Below, piece by piece: positions 11,544 through 23,170 of a stretch of DNA of 64,000 bases; within the stretch, counting starts at the first letter, position 1; each line of letters begins with the position of its first letter. The notes below the pieces were generated by a model. That model was not told where the DNA came from and searched no databases. It saw only the letters and a program-made list of their open reading frames with translations. The stretch lies in contig CAUJNA010003794.1 of NCBI GenBank assembly GCA_963377175.1, positions 1,199,167 through 1,263,166 on the forward strand, read 5' to 3'. Position numbers and translations under genes: made by a program. This stretch comes from Effrenium voratum (Eukaryota; Sar; Dinophyceae; Suessiales; Symbiodiniaceae).

Positions 11544-11617
11544 CTTGCCGCGCCGCTGTAATTCCCTGTGGGGTTGTGGTCGCTGTGCCCGTGCCGGATC
11601 AGCGCCACTCTCTTCAT
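11544..11617 (-). CDS. Histidine phosphatase (PGM superfamily), exon 1
   Basis: This is the first exon of a minus-strand gene that runs leftwards through exons at 9654-9732, 6460-6555, 4336-4372, 2009-2083 and 284-336. The start ATG is at 11617. Codons 6-12 read LIRHGHS, the RHG motif whose histidine becomes phosphorylated in the phosphoglycerate-mutase/histidine-phosphatase superfamily. The exon then reads DHNPTGNYSGAA. It ends ...GCA AG before GATTGG, so the donor would be GA. That gives phase 2, and the next exon supplies the missing base (AG+C, Ser). A candidate acceptor for 5' trans-splicing (cgcttcag) lies 24 bp upstream. The family acts on phosphate esters; which substrate this member uses cannot be told. 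Confidence 0.8.
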
Positions 11618-12107
11618 GGCGCAAAGGATTTTGCGCGCGCTGAAGCGGCGGGTCTGGTGTTCGATCGGCAAACGCCTTGGACGGCCTTCTTTTGGGAAAA
11701 CCTTGCGGGTTAAATGGAAATCCCCACTAAACACTAAGAAGCTAAAAAGTGAAGGGGGTGGCTGGGAGCCATCAAGGTTTGGGGCATCCACTTGACTTGT
11801 TTTGTTAGTTCCAACTCATACCCTGACTGTTTAAATAGCTCCAACTCATAGCATAGCCTGAGAACCGATTTCTTGATGTTGTTGCGGTTTGCGCTTGTCT
11901 CGTTGTTGCGCTTTTGCCTGATAGTTGGTCTGTGTTTGTCTTGGTAGTTTGTTGTTCTGCGTAATTGTGTTTTTGGAGCTGGTGCGTGTCGCTTGTTGAT
12001 GGCATTTGAGCTTTCTCTTTGAACCAGTTGCATGAGCATGGGTGATGTCAGTCTGGCATGCCGTCAAGTGTTTCACACACAAAAGTCCGGCCCTGGATGT
12101 CATGCGT

Positions 12108-12144
12108 CGGTACGTACGTACGTACGTACGTACGTACGTATGCA

Positions 12145-12193
<49 letters not shown>

Positions 12194-12376
12194 GCCTGAT
12201 GCATGTATGCATGTAATATGCATGCATGTATGCATGTATGCATGCATGTATGCATGTATGCACGTATGCACGCATGCACGTATGCACGTGTGTGTATGTG
12301 TATACGTGTATATGTGTATATGTGTATATGTGCATATGTGTATGTATATATATATATATATGTATGTGTGTATACA
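12108..12376. repeat. Compound microsatellite
   Basis: Successive blocks: (TACG)n at 12112-12140, (TGTC)n at 12146-12192, TGCA/TGTA-type units to about 12290, then TGTATA and (AT)n. Long open frames here (RQTD, TYVR repeats) are artefacts. Confidence 0.95.
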
Positions 12377-12440
12377 TAAACATATTCGAGTCCTGAGTGA
12401 TGCGGGTTGGCGTCGCTGCTTTTGCGGGTTTCGCTTTCAG

Positions 12441-12664
12441 TGTGTAGAGACAAACCGGTGTGGTTGGAAATTTCTCCAATCAGCCGAGTCGAGTTGGTTT
12501 TGAGAAACGGAAAACAATGGCAACATATGGAATTGCCTCCCACACAAGCAAGGTATACTGCCCTCTGCATTGTGGTCGAAAGCAGTGGACTGTTGCCTTT
12601 CAACATGGACCTAAAAGGGGCCAACGAATTTGGGCTGGTATCCCAAATGTCTGGATGCGATTGA
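12441..12664 (+). CDS. Unidentified plus-strand exon (gene divergent from phosphatase)
   Basis: The exon follows a strong acceptor (ggtttcgctttcag). It reads CRDKPVWLEISPISRVELVL, then RNGKQWQHMELPPTQARYTA, with alternating hydrophobic residues suggesting beta strands. It stays open for 73 codons to a TGA at 12662. A GT donor (CTG/GTATCC) near 12640 would end it earlier. It follows the compound microsatellite at 12.11-12.38 kb and probably belongs with 12991-13062 and 13295-13533. Confidence 0.58.
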
Positions 12665-12990
12665 CGTTATTGCCTATTTGACTCTCGCTTTCCCCTCAGA
12701 AGCGCTTTCAAGGCAGTCCCAGTATTGGAAAAGCCCAGTCCTCACTGGTGCATAGGGGGTCGGGAGCAATTGACCAATTGTCCATGATGATCCATGTGGA
12801 TGATCTAGCACTGACCTCAATACTTACTGGTGCTCAGCAGGGAATGAGTGAATGACTAAAAATTAGCCCTACCTATCGCATTCCCTACCTATCGCACCAG
12901 CAAGAATAGTACCCGTGAAAACTCATAGTCGCATTGTTTAGCACATGACATGTCGGATCCAAAAGCCGGCCAAGTCACCGACTCTCTCAG

Positions 12991-13062
12991 GGTGTGCTCT
13001 CCCCCGAGACGTTCAAGCACATGGTATTGCTTTTTGATGGAAAATCCGCTCGCGGGTGCGAT
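12991..13062 (+). CDS. Unidentified plus-strand exon
   Basis: Exactly 24 codons sit between the acceptor gactctctcag and the donor GCGAT/GTGCAGG. They read GVLSPETFKHMVLLFDGKSA and RGCD, with a strong G/C third-position bias. The donor coincides with the start of a family-T element (13063-13140), whose other end is CATTCCCTAC. Phase is 0 at both ends. Confidence 0.6.
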
Positions 13063-13140
13063 GTGCAGGGAATGAGAAATGGCTCATGACCGCGAGAAAA
13101 ACCATCCAACTGGTGGCCAAAACCGGGTCATTCCCTACTG
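13063..13140. repeat. Family T element (type copy)
   Basis: Starts GTGCAGGGAATGAGAAATGG and ends GGTCATTCCCTAC. Other copies: 432-540 and 12836-12900. The ends AGGGAATGA / TCATTCCCT pair. At 13063 the start is GT directly after a 24-codon exon. Confidence 0.65.
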
Positions 13141-13294
13141 AAGAAGCTCCCACAAGAACTCCCAGCTCCTTAGCCTTCCAGCCACCGGCGAGTCAAAGGG
13201 AGCATTTTAGTCAAAAGAGGACACGCAACCAGAGAAACAGGGAATGCCCCGTCTTGACATTTAATTCCTGGCGGCTTTCACCATAGATAAGCAG

Positions 13295-13533
13295 GGTCCG
13301 GAATACAGCAACATATCCATCTTGTGAGGTTCTTTGGGGGAAACTTCCAGCGGCTTCTTGAGGGCACCCAAAAGAATATTATTGAGAAAAAGAAAACAAA
13401 CGCAAGCAAGTCTACCAAGGACGCGTGGACCAGAAGCATCCTAGAAGCTCTCGATAAGTCCAATGAAATCCTCAGGCTATTTGCTAAAGACTTCTCCAGG
13501 CGACTTCTTTTGTTTCCACTTCTGCGCAGATAA
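13295..13533 (+). CDS. Terminal exon, helical basic protein
   Basis: The exon follows the acceptor ataagcag and is open to TAA at 13531. It reads IQQHIHLVRFFGGNFQRLLE, then NIIEKKKTNASKSTKDAWTR and ILEALDKSNEILRLFAKDFS. This looks like amphipathic helices with a basic patch. Entry phase is 1. It is probably the last exon of the plus-strand gene with exons at 12441 and 12991. No family is recognised. Confidence 0.58.
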
Positions 13534-13605
13534 AAATGCATTTGTCATTCTCGGGTTCAAGGGTGCCTTCTGAATCGACCTGAGACGAAAGCCTTGGGGT
13601 CAGAC

Positions 13606-13688
13606 CTGCTTTGCCTTGTAAAGTTCGGCAAATTCGTCGCAGGCCAAGTTCCTTGGGTTTTTCAGGCGCTCCAACATCCGAAAACTCG
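13606..13688 (-). CDS. Unidentified exon abutting family-A element
   Basis: The exon reads SFRMLERLKNPRNLACDEFA and then ELYKAKQ before a canonical donor (CAG/GTCTGACC). It is 83 nt and ends in phase 0. Its acceptor (CTAGGCAG) is formed at the edge of the family-A element at 13692-13797. The helix-rich composition resembles the 22.1 and 22.4 kb islands on the same strand. A link between them is only a guess. Confidence 0.5.
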
Positions 13689-14109
13689 CTGCCTAGAGTC
13701 TCCTTCTGACCCGAATGAAAAATGGGGTTGAGTCATGACCCTAAATCATAGTTGGTCAAGGACCTATTTTTGATTAAAGGGTCATGGAGACTCCAGGTTG
13801 CACATGCTCCAGGCGCAGCCTGTCAGAACGGACCCAAAGGAATTCAAGATGTCCAGTGCGGGCGTCTTCTTTTCCAGCGCGGTCCAAAGGCCGAGCCCGT
13901 CTCCCACGAGCCCGGCTCCTTGGTGCCGTCCATTGCCAGCTCCGAGGCTCCGTTGCTCGGCTGGGCTCAAAGCACTGAGTGGATTTGCCAAAACACGTCC
14001 AATCTTCGTGTTGGAGCCACTCACGGGAATCCCGGTGTAGTAAACCCCTGTATATTAATAGGGGCCACTGTTGGAGTGGAGAACATCCCTGTTTTTTTTG
14101 GACGGGTTC

Positions 14110-14220
14110 TACTCCTCCATTTGCTTAAGCCCATGGAAAAATATAAAGCAAATATTTCGAATAGTGATAGATTCCCTTTAAACCAAACGGAGAAAAAAAC
14201 ATCTTAAGCAAATGGAGGTA
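14110..14220. repeat. Family R element (type copy)
   Basis: Termini CTCCATTTGCTTAAG and CTTAAGCAAATGGAG, with 'tagattccctttaaaccaaa' inside. Related sequence lies at 862-960, 26105-26215 and 47620-47700, where the inner A run has grown to about 28 bp. Confidence 0.65.
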
Positions 14221-16089
14221 CTTAGATCCGGGGTCAACATGACCTATTGGCCCATAACACTGCACCCCCCCCCACCCCCCGGCCCGTCCCCGCCAGCTCC
14301 CGCTCGAGCTCGGAGCGCTGGCGCCTCGGCGCAAAAGCAAAAAGCAAAACCGGGCGTCGGCGAATTCGCGTGAGTCTTGGTCCCCGTGGAGACATGTGGC
14401 CATGGGTCAAAATCCAAATCGTACCCCCAGTGAACATCCCAAGCCCAACTAAAATAGACTAAAATGGGTGGTGCGCCTACCCAAAAATGGTAGCATTGGT
14501 TTTGACCCACAGCCATGTTGAAGAGGCTTGTCTTCAAGGACATGCTTCTTTGCAGGGAGCCGCCAGCCTGTCCAGACTTAAGCATGGGACTCAACCCCAA
14601 CTTTAACATACCACTTTTAAGCTCGCTGGCTTGTGTTGTCGACATTTCTCATGAGCGTCTTTTTATTGCCCAAGAGACGCGGCCAAACCAACCATCGCAA
14701 TACATGAGGATGGTGGCATTTACAGGGGGAATCGAATCGTTCCAGGGCTTCTGAACGGTGGTGAAGGATTTCTCAACCATCCACAGTCCCTTGCTCCCCT
14801 GGGGTGGCTTCGGGCCAAAAAAAACACATCTCAGACCTAGCTGCAAAAACGTAGATGCAATTTACTTGCAAGCTGGGTGCCAGGAAAGAAACAGTCATCG
14901 GCATTAGCCTTTGACGATAACATGAGCACTGACATAAATCCCATGGTTGGGGCGATCCCCCCGTTTGGCCGTGGGAACAAAAAGACATCCTTTTTTGGTT
15001 GCTTGACTTTAAAGGGGAACCCTTCCCCAAACAAAAGGGAAAACAAAAAAGGCACCACTGGGCAACTGGGCTTACCTCGAATCCAAGGGCTATAAAACGA
15101 ACGGGCAATGGCATGGGTTGCTCCAAGAGACCACCACAAAGCAACCGCTCGATGATGGGCCCGCTGAAAACCAAGCATGGCGACGAACACGTCACCGTTC
15201 TCAAGCCTCATGTCTTTGAATGCACATCTGTCCGCAGCGTATCAATTAGATTTGGGTGATTTTGCTGGTCTTCTTGAGGTGCACATGTGTGGCTTTTCAA
15301 GCGAAACCAACGGAAAAGAACCGTTTTGGGGTTCCCCTCAAAAAGAGACCCATTTGTTGCAGATGTGCAAAAAAGATTGGCGTCTGTCTCCAACAGCCGG
15401 GTGTCCAAAGTTGCAAAGTGAGCGCAAAGGGACGGAATAATGCTAAGATGTGCTAAGTGCGGGCTTTCAAAGATCATATTGCAGTAATGTGCAAAAACGG
15501 TAAACACCCTTCTGAATGGCCTTGACAGGAAAGAAAAGGGCAATCAACCATTTGGGAGTTGTCCGTTTCTGGACTTCCTCTGCCCCTGTCCTTGTGATAA
15601 ATGGGAGTTGTTTCGCCTGCAGAAAAGGTACACGTCCCTTTATGGAATCCCTAAGAGGAGTAGTTGAGAGGCCTGGGGTTCCCTAGCCTTAGGGAACCCC
15701 CCTTGGACCACAGCCCCTAGACGGGACTCCATCTGCTCTCTGCGGCTTCAAAAGGATCCAGTGGAATCAACCAAACCGCAACATCTACGACCAAAAGCCG
15801 TGCTTCCTCTAAATCAGTCTTCGGCTTCCCTTCAAAACCCACCCAAAAAAGGGAAACCCCACTCCAGGGCTCCCTCTAGTGCCCCTTAGAACATCACCCC
15901 GAACCAAGGGACACTCACCCATGGCCCAAAAAGGAGAACTCTTCAAAACCACAAAAACGGGAAAAGATATCTGTATGAATTCTAAATCGGGACCCTTTGG
16001 TGAACATAAAATAATAATAATAATATAATAATAAAACAAAAAACATATTCTTAATAAACGGAAGCCACCGGACGTCGGGAACCGCACCA

Positions 16090-16190
16090 ACCGCGGCGTT
16101 TTCCGGAAGCGTCCGAGGCCCCCGGGCGCTTTGGCGGCCTCGCAGCTGCCGAGCCGCGCCCGGAGCTCTTGGACCTGGCATATCCGAGGG
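16090..16190 (-). CDS. GC-rich exon-like island
   Basis: On the minus strand, after the acceptor gatatgccag, the frame reads VQELRARLGSCEAAKAPGGL and then GRFRKTPRLVRF. The region is much richer in G/C than its surroundings. It is followed by AT-rich sequence, and a short repeat containing 'ccaccaggaacatcc' lies at 16258-16400. Other frames are open too, so the call is tentative. Confidence 0.4.
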
Positions 16191-17847
16191 ACCTCCAGGA
16201 AGTCCGGGTCACCGGTGGTTTTTGGGAACGACCGTCCAAAAAACCCGAAGGAAAAAAAGATGGCCAAAACCCACCAGGAACATCCAAAAAAACAAATAAA
16301 CATATTTATATTATATATATAAACAACAACAAAAGAGGAGCAGATGGCTAAACACCACCAGGAACATCCTACAAACCCGAGAAACAACAAAAAGATGGCT
16401 AAAAACCACCAAGATAAAAGGGATCCAATAGAACCTGGGAGAATAAACCTGTACCTGATTGATAGGGGAGTGTCCCCCCTTTTTCGTGGGGGCCTGCTTG
16501 AAGGGAACAACACCCCGCTACTAGTACTGTGGAAACCCCAAAGAGACGACTGCGGCTCGAAAACATGTACCTAAAGTTGCCTCTTGGCAAATGGTAACCC
16601 CGACTGTAAATCCCAAATAAATATGGTGAATGGTTGCGAAATCCGCTTCTCGCACTACGAAATGAAACCATGGTTGAAACCATTGTTGAATTTATAGGGA
16701 ACTCATCATTGCAGGGTTTCGTTGGTCGTGCAGGAGTTCGTCCATCCACAATATGACACTTACCCTCCCACATTTTTTGAACATCGAACCGTCGACGTTT
16801 GGAAGGTCCTGAAACAAAAACATGTTGTTTAAAGGGACCCCCAAACGTCAGGTTCCATGCGAATTGGTGGGAAGGTAAAATCTATTTAGGGTTTATCTAC
16901 CCCCGTAAGTTGACCTCTTTTTTTTGGGCTTATCCTTCAGGGGCACGTTACAGGGGGGTGGTATCTGTGTCGAACGCTCAAAAAAAAACGGAGGAAGGAA
17001 AAGGCGCCAACCCCTATCAAGCGCCTCACTTCCCATCGTGGATGGGGGAAACAATCAGTTCTATGGGTTGCTTCCAAACATTATTTTCAACCATCGTTCT
17101 TTCGAAAACCAGCCGTTTGTTCCAGGTTTCTGGAGGATTTTTAGGAAGAAGGATCCCTGGAAGGAATGGGGGGTACCCCTAGAACAGTAACTAAACTTTT
17201 CATTCACCACTAAAATGGTGCCAAAAAGCAGCTAAAGGTCCTGGCATTCAGGAAGTGTGACCGTACTGATGGATGGACGTCCAAATTGGGAAAACCAAAA
17301 GGAGAAAACATTTCAGCAGGTCCCTACTGGGCAAAGGTTGGATTTTCGGTGGTTGATCAACCCGATTTCATATCGATAAAGGCCTCGTCCATCCCAAGTG
17401 GCAAGTGGATTCTGTCCACGGTTTGGTAAACATGACGAATCGACCCAACCTACTTTGGATGGGTTCGAAATCCATTTCGCACCACTTTGAAACCAGGGGT
17501 GAAACCATTGTTTGTTGGTATTTACAGGGGAATCGTCCTTCCAGGGTTTCTTTGGTGGTGGAACCTATGACACCTAGGTCCTCCAGTGGAGAGGTTAGAA
17601 TAAGGGTACCCTTTGTATCCCTTTGTTCTGTAGTCTATTTTAGTAGGGGAACCCTCCCCCAAAACAGGGTACAAGGGCACCTAGCTGGGGACCTAGCCAC
17701 ACAGCGAAAGCACGGCTCTGTATCTAAAACTCCCTACTCACACGCTGGGTGTTCCTCACCCGCAACCAATGCGCGCAATGAGAGCCTGCAAAGCTGGGCG
17801 CGTGTTTTGCAGCGCCCTTGAATTCAGCCACAAGCCCGAGCTTGTCC

Positions 17848-17945
17848 CAGAGGGTCCCTTGGTACCTCATGAGGATGGCTGAAGAGGGGGGTAAAAAGGG
17901 GTCGTTCAGCACCTCCCTTGAAGGTACCAAGGGACCCTCTGGCTG
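17848..17945. repeat. Family L element (type copy)
   Basis: Starts CAGAGGGTCCCTTGGTACCT and ends GTACCAAGGGACCCTCTGG, a near-perfect inverted repeat, with 'gggtaaaaaggggtcgttcag' between. Other copies: 1455-1545, 5330-5420, 45484-45545 (partial), 46872-46961. Confidence 0.8.
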
Positions 17946-17969
17946 AATTGGCGACCTGGTGAGTTTCTC

Positions 17970-18078
17970 AGATGCCCAGTGGCCATTGGAAAAGATTGCA
18001 TCTTGTTTTTGGTTGATTGACTTTGAAGGGGAACCCTTCCCAAAAAAAGGAAGAAAGGGCACCACTGGGCAACTGGGG
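17970..18078. repeat. Family I element (type copy)
   Basis: Starts CAGATGCCCAGTGGCCA and ends CACTGGGCAACTGGGG, with 'ttgactttgaaggggaaccc' inside. Other copies: 14985-15070, 32600-32712, 37405-37500 (divergent), 48678-48806, 61525-61600 (partial). The ends pair as an inverted repeat (CCCAGTGG / CCACTGGG). Confidence 0.75.
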
Positions 18079-18940
18079 TTTCATGTTGGTAGTGGTACCT
18101 CACTTTGAGACAAAGGGTTGACAAATGTTGGATCCCAAGCCCCAAACCAAAAGCAGCCATGCAAAGCTGCCACTGAAATTGAGGCACATTTACAACACCT
18201 ATGCTTGACCACTCAGCAACATGAACAAATGCTGATTTCTGTGATGATTCATGTGAGTGTAGTGGTCCCAAATGGTAACAGCTGCCTCTTTGTTTTGTAG
18301 GCAACCAGCCATCCTTCCCTCAAACATGGATAGCATCAAGAGGCTACCAAGACCCATTTCCGCTTGACCGTTTCCATGTTCGGCATGGCAACGTGAAGCT
18401 ACTTGTACTGGACATTCAGAACAGGGCGAAAAATCACTGGGCAGAGTGACCAATTTGAACAGGCGAACTACCCCCAGGACTGGGTCGAGTAATTGAATTC
18501 TCACTGGATGCGCTTGCGTGCAGTTGAGCATGGAAACAGTGTGGTTTTGGTCATCCCGTCCACCGGGACCCAAATTCCTTCTTCCCGACGTCGCGTTCAC
18601 GACGGGCCGGGAGCTCCTCCCTCGGACCAAACAACCGGCGCCCCGCGACTGCCAAGCCCCGCCTCGCGCTGGGACTGGGCCTCCGCCCTGCCGAGTGCTG
18701 CGGAATTTGGGCCCATGGAAGGTCCGCCGAGATCACCTTAATTCCAACTTAAAAACTGGCTGTAGCCCCAAAATGTGGGGTGGAGTCCCTTTTTCTGGGT
18801 AGTTTGAGGGTCCAGGACCATTTACCGTTCAGGATTGTCATCCAAATTGGGTTTGGACGGATTCGGAGGTAACAACAAGCCCAGTTGACTTCAAACCGAG
18901 CTGGGGCCTTCAAACCCCCAAACCCAAATCACCAATTCAG

Positions 18941-19021
18941 GTTCCCAAGTGGAAGCGCCCCCTTCAAGACGCGAAAGAGGCGATTTTTGCCTCTCGCGAT
19001 TCGGTCGCTCTGTCAACTTGA
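18941..19021 (+). CDS. Small plus-strand exon
   Basis: After a good acceptor (accaattcag) the frame reads VPKWKRPLQDAKEAIFASRD and SVALST to a TGA, with high G/C third positions. It may end earlier at a donor. No family is recognised. Confidence 0.42.
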   Translation, partial: VPKWKRPLQDAKEAIFASRDSVALST

Positions 19022-19640
19022 AAAGACCAGCGCCCGGACTCGGAAAGTGAATCTTGACGCATCATGAAGCGCCAAGCAAGGGGACCTTCATGGGTTCAAG
19101 GTGAGACGTCCCCGGAATTGCCAAATTTGTCAAGTTATCCAATGAAAAGAGGGTCCACTCATGAAGGTACGCTAAGAGCGACAATTGTGGTACTTCTGGG
19201 ATGAGGTCGCTCTCATTGAAGAACAGATGCCCGAAACAATGCGCGGGAACCAGGAAAGCCCTGTACCACGGTCAGTTTGCAATGTGTGTTGTCGGAGCGA
19301 ACACCCCTTTCAGGTTGTTTTGTTCGAGAAACCAATACGGATTTGCCAAAAAAATGTGTTGTCGGATTCTTGTTCATATATGGGTGTGTCTTTTCTTGAG
19401 GGTACCCTTGTTGGGGTGGTCTTAAAGGAAAAGCAACAATGGAAAAGCACAATTCATTTTTTTGGGGGGGGTCCCCAAAACAACACATCCACATATGGAG
19501 TCTCCATGACCCTTTAAAAATGGGGTTAGTACCCAAAGCAAAAGGGTCATGACAACATTTTTAAGGGGGTCCTGGAGACTCAATGTATATTCAAAAAACA
19601 AAAACATTCAAGACATGGACCGCCCGCTGTGTCGCTCCAG

Positions 19641-19716
19641 GCCTCGCCAGCTTGCCGCGCAGATCCGTGGCTTCGCCTGCGAAGAGGCCCACTCGTGGTG
19701 GCAAAGAGATCACTGA
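19641..19716 (+). CDS. Small plus-strand exon
   Basis: After the acceptor gtcgctccag the frame reads PRQLAAQIRGFACEEAHSWW and QRDH to a TGA. It has a strong G/C third-position bias and lies about 60 bp after the family-A element at 19495-19582. The function is unknown. Confidence 0.42.
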
Positions 19717-20867
19717 ATTTCCCCAAGTCAAATGGCGATCAATTTACTGGATCGCCACTTTTGGAGGTTCCACAAATGGAAATGGCTCGGAAACCCTGAC
19801 CTAAGACCTTGGCATCGATGCGCGACATATGCGGAGGGCAACTTATAAGGCACCCAACCAGCTAAAATACCGCCCAGGAATCTACCAACATCCTTTTTCC
19901 CATCGGAAAGCTATGGCTCACTTCCCCAATCGAGTGGATTGGCCACAATAAAGCGTCCCCCAAAGGTTTTGGCTGCCACCAAGATGGCAATTCAAACCCA
20001 TGCGACGAAAGTCCGAAACGAACCTCGGGCAGTGAGATGGGGTGGATTCGGCTCCTAGGAGCCGGAAGCCAAACAGTTCCGGAAGAGTTGGTTCCGGGGA
20101 ACCAGGGCTTACTTGGGCTTGGGGGTGAATGGAGTTTCTGCAGTGGGGTCCCCTTTTTGGATGGTTTTTGCAATAAGCAGGTAAATCATGGGCTTCATAG
20201 AAAGGCATATGCGAGTTTCAAGAAAAAACTAAGTGTTTCCAAAACTGGTTGGTCCCAACCTAATGGAAAATACTGCAGCCCCTTCAATACATTGCTTCAC
20301 TCATATCTCGTATGTCTTGGTCCTACCAAAAAACTCAAAAGGCAATCCCTTTCCGCCCAAAGAGAACACTCCTCAATGACTTTTCAGCCAAATTCCTTCG
20401 GGAATGAACCTTGGGATCCCCAAACGAAGAAGGAAACCATTAGTTGGAAGCGATAAAGTCCGCGCCATTCCAACTCATTACAGCCCACACTTCTTCCTGT
20501 TGTTGTTTTTGTTGTTCTCTCTCTCTCTCTCCTTGTTGGACAGGGATCACTGGATTCCCCAAAACAAGTTGATCAATTCACCGGTGATTTCCATTGAACC
20601 GATCGCCTCTTTTGAGGTTCAAAGGGAAATGGCTCGGAAACCCTATTGGATGGTACCCTTTTTGAGGTGGTTTTAAAGGCAACCGGACAAAACTCCACCA
20701 CCCAAAGGCTCGCGACTGCCCGGGCCGAATCAAAATGGGTTGCTGCTTGCTGGCCCTGGTTGCTGTCCTTTTGGGTCGGACCCTCCGTAGAGTCCGGCTG
20801 AGCGTCTGGCAGCTAGGAGGGTCCGGCTGAGCGTCTGGGTTGGTTTCACCAAAAATCCCAAGCCACG

Positions 20868-20985
20868 ATGCGCGCGCCGCGCGCTCTATGGGCCTTCGAG
20901 ACGCCGGCGCTGCTCCCACAAGCTCTGGTTCAGCCGCTCCAAGCGCCGCTGTTCCTACGGGAAAATCCGTCAAACGCCCAGATCT
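20868..20985 (+). CDS. GC-rich exon-like island
   Basis: The plus frame reads MRAPRALWAFETPALLPQAL and then VQPLQAPLFLRENPSNAQI to a TGA. The island is far richer in G/C than the neighbouring repeats. Two other frames are open over the same interval, so only the presence of coding sequence, not the frame, is moderately supported. Confidence 0.38.
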
Positions 20986-22089
20986 GAGTCTGCCGGAACT
21001 CTCAAATCCGGTGGTTTTAAAGGGAAAAGGAAAACCGGTGCAACATGGTTGGTCTAAAACAGCAAGATTCTTAACTAAAACTCCTGCTTCCTGGAAACCC
21101 GTAAAAAAGTCGGAACTCACCAAACCTAAGTTTGGATGGCTAAAACCCATTTGTCAGTTGCTTTTTTTGGGTTCAGGTGGATTTGTTTGAAGGTACCCCC
21201 TTTTTTGTGGTTTTAAAAGGGAAGCTAAAAGGAAAACCGGGCGAAAACCGGGCGCCATGGTTGGTCTAAAAAGCAAGACCCATGTCTGCAAAAAAAACTG
21301 GTTCCGGGCCATTATGGAACTTGGGGTTCTACATGTCCCCCAAACGGCGGATGTACCTTACTTTCGAGTCTGCAAGGAGTCTGAGCCTACAACTCCAAAT
21401 CATATAGTAAGAGTTTGATCCCCAAATAAAGGACCTACGGTAAGCTTACGTTTTTCCCGTTCATCTTTAAGCATCCTTCCTGAGCCCAAGGCTTCAACTC
21501 CATGTTCGCCCACCCCCCACACAGAACAAAAAATACCCAGCAAGCCCAACATAGGAACGGAAACAAACAAAAGCGCTTGAGGGACACATTGGATACGTTG
21601 CTTGTGGTACCTACTGTGGGTGGATAAAATCCTGCACCACTTTGAAACATGGTTGAAACCATTGTTTGTTGGCATTTACAAAGGACTCGTCATTCTAGGG
21701 TTGGGTGGTGCGAAATGGATTTCGTCCATCCACAGTAGTATCCAATTCTAGTCACTGCGTTGCCTCTTTGGGATAGACGCCGTGCCTGTACCCCGAAAAT
21801 CATTGCCAGTGGATCCCAGGAATCCGTCTCGGAAGCGCTTCGCCGCGTTCCTTGAATCTCGAGAAACGTAGATCCCGTGAATTGGCGAGGCGATACAACC
21901 AAATACTCGCGGATTGGCCAAAACAAGTCCAAACTTGTCATTTCCTACTGGAATGGTCTGTCCAAAAAGTGTAAAGTCCAGAAATTCTGGAAGTGAGAAT
22001 AGAACCACTCGGACTAACAGCTACAAGTTGCTTTGGGCGCTTTTTGGCGCCGAATGTTCCTCCATAGAAGGCCTCGCTGAGACCAATGC

Positions 22090-22240
22090 TCATTGCCGGT
22101 CATTGCCTAGCTGTTTGAACAGCGTGGTGCAAAACCTCTGGATCTCAGGTTTCAGGGGCATGTTGAGCTTGGGGGCAATTTCCGAAGCATCGCGCAGCTT
22201 ATGTTCCAGCTTCAACCGTTCGCAACACACACGCTGAAGA
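22090..22240 (-). CDS. Helical exon, minus strand
   Basis: The frame reads RLKLEHKLRDASEIAPKLNM, then PLKPEIQRFCTTLFKQLGND and RQ to a TGA at 22090. A GC donor (ACCG/GCAATGAG) just before the stop is possible, with the next exon starting after tctcag. The pattern of short amphipathic helices recalls helical-repeat organelle RNA-binding proteins, but no diagnostic motif is visible. Confidence 0.6.
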
Positions 22241-22374
22241 GGGGGCCCGCTTCAGCCCATCCTCAGCCAATACCTGTTGGCTGCAATCGGTCTGGACGGT
22301 TGTACCCATGGCCACAAGAACCCGTTGCCCGCCTCGACTGAGGTGAAACAAATTGGCGGTATCTGACAAGCGAC

Positions 22375-22510
22375 AAGTCCAACAACTTCCAAACGATCTC
22401 AGACTTCGGTTGCAAGACATCCCTGGCATGGACCGACTTCACAACCGAAATAAGGAATTCCAAAGTTAACTTGGGTCCGAGCTGGTTTACTAATCCCCTG
22501 AGCTCAGGTT
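22375..22510 (-). CDS. Helical exon, minus strand
   Basis: The frame reads LRGLVNQLGPKLTLEFLISV, then VKSVHARDVLQPKSEIVWKL and LDLSL up to a possible GT donor (CTT/GTCAGATA). It is probably the exon upstream of 22090-22240. The acceptor candidate is gaacctgag. It looks like an alpha-helical repeat; I do not assign a family. Confidence 0.58.
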
Positions 22511-23017
22511 CGGCTTTTTGCCCCCATAAGTGTGTCTGTGTGTGCGTGCTAACTGGAGTCAATACCGTTCCACCTTGGCAACCCTGCTTTGACACATTGT
22601 CAAATGGGTGTGTCTTCTTTTGAGGGTAGCCCTTTTTTGGTGGGTTTCAAAGGTAAACTAACAGGACAGGCACTACTTAAACTACCATGTCCTTACAGAA
22701 CTCCTGGTAGCTCCTTAGCTCCCTCTTTAACAAGCAAATTTGGATACCCCCAGCTCCGAAGTTCCCTTCCAACCACCAGCTAGCAACAAACAGGGTACTT
22801 GGTAAGTGGCTAGTAACCATGCTTATAACCCACAAAAGCCATGATTATAAAGTCTCCGTGCAGTGGGTTGTTTCACCATGGATACTAGCCACTTAACTGA
22901 CGTACCCCACTTACCACGGTTATAAGTCTCCGTTCAGTGGGTTATAACCATGGTTACTAGCCACGTACCTGACGTATCGCATCGATCGCCCCTTTAAGTA
23001 GTAGCAAACATACTCTC

Positions 23018-23170
23018 CTAAATCGATCTTCCCTCTCCGGCAGCCCCCTCCTCGCGCACAGTGCCTTCACCCCGGGGCCTCAAGTTTGGGGCTGCTGAGA
23101 GGGCGGGTGGCAAAATCGGCTCGCAGAAGCGACGGGGGTTTTCATGGAACTTCCCAAACTCGGTGGGTTC
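23018..23170 (-). CDS. Exon-like island, minus strand
   Basis: The frame reads PTEFGKFHENPRRFCEPILP and continues into a Pro/Gly/Glu-rich tail that ends in a stop at 23018. It may be the next upstream exon of the minus-strand set at 22 kb. The plus strand is also open over part of it. Confidence 0.38.
   Translation of the reverse strand, partial: EPTEFGKFHENPRRFCEPILPPALSAAPNLRPRGEGTVREEGAAGEGRSI

Noticed and set aside
13752..14207. 151-codon plus-strand frame
   Set aside because: It begins inside the family-A element and passes through family-H and family-R sequence; several frames are open in the GC-rich middle, so no single gene is supported.
15809..16513. 234-codon minus-strand frame
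   Set aside because: Most of it is Trp/Leu/Phe-rich translation of AT-rich repeats; only the GC-rich part at 16090-16190 is kept.
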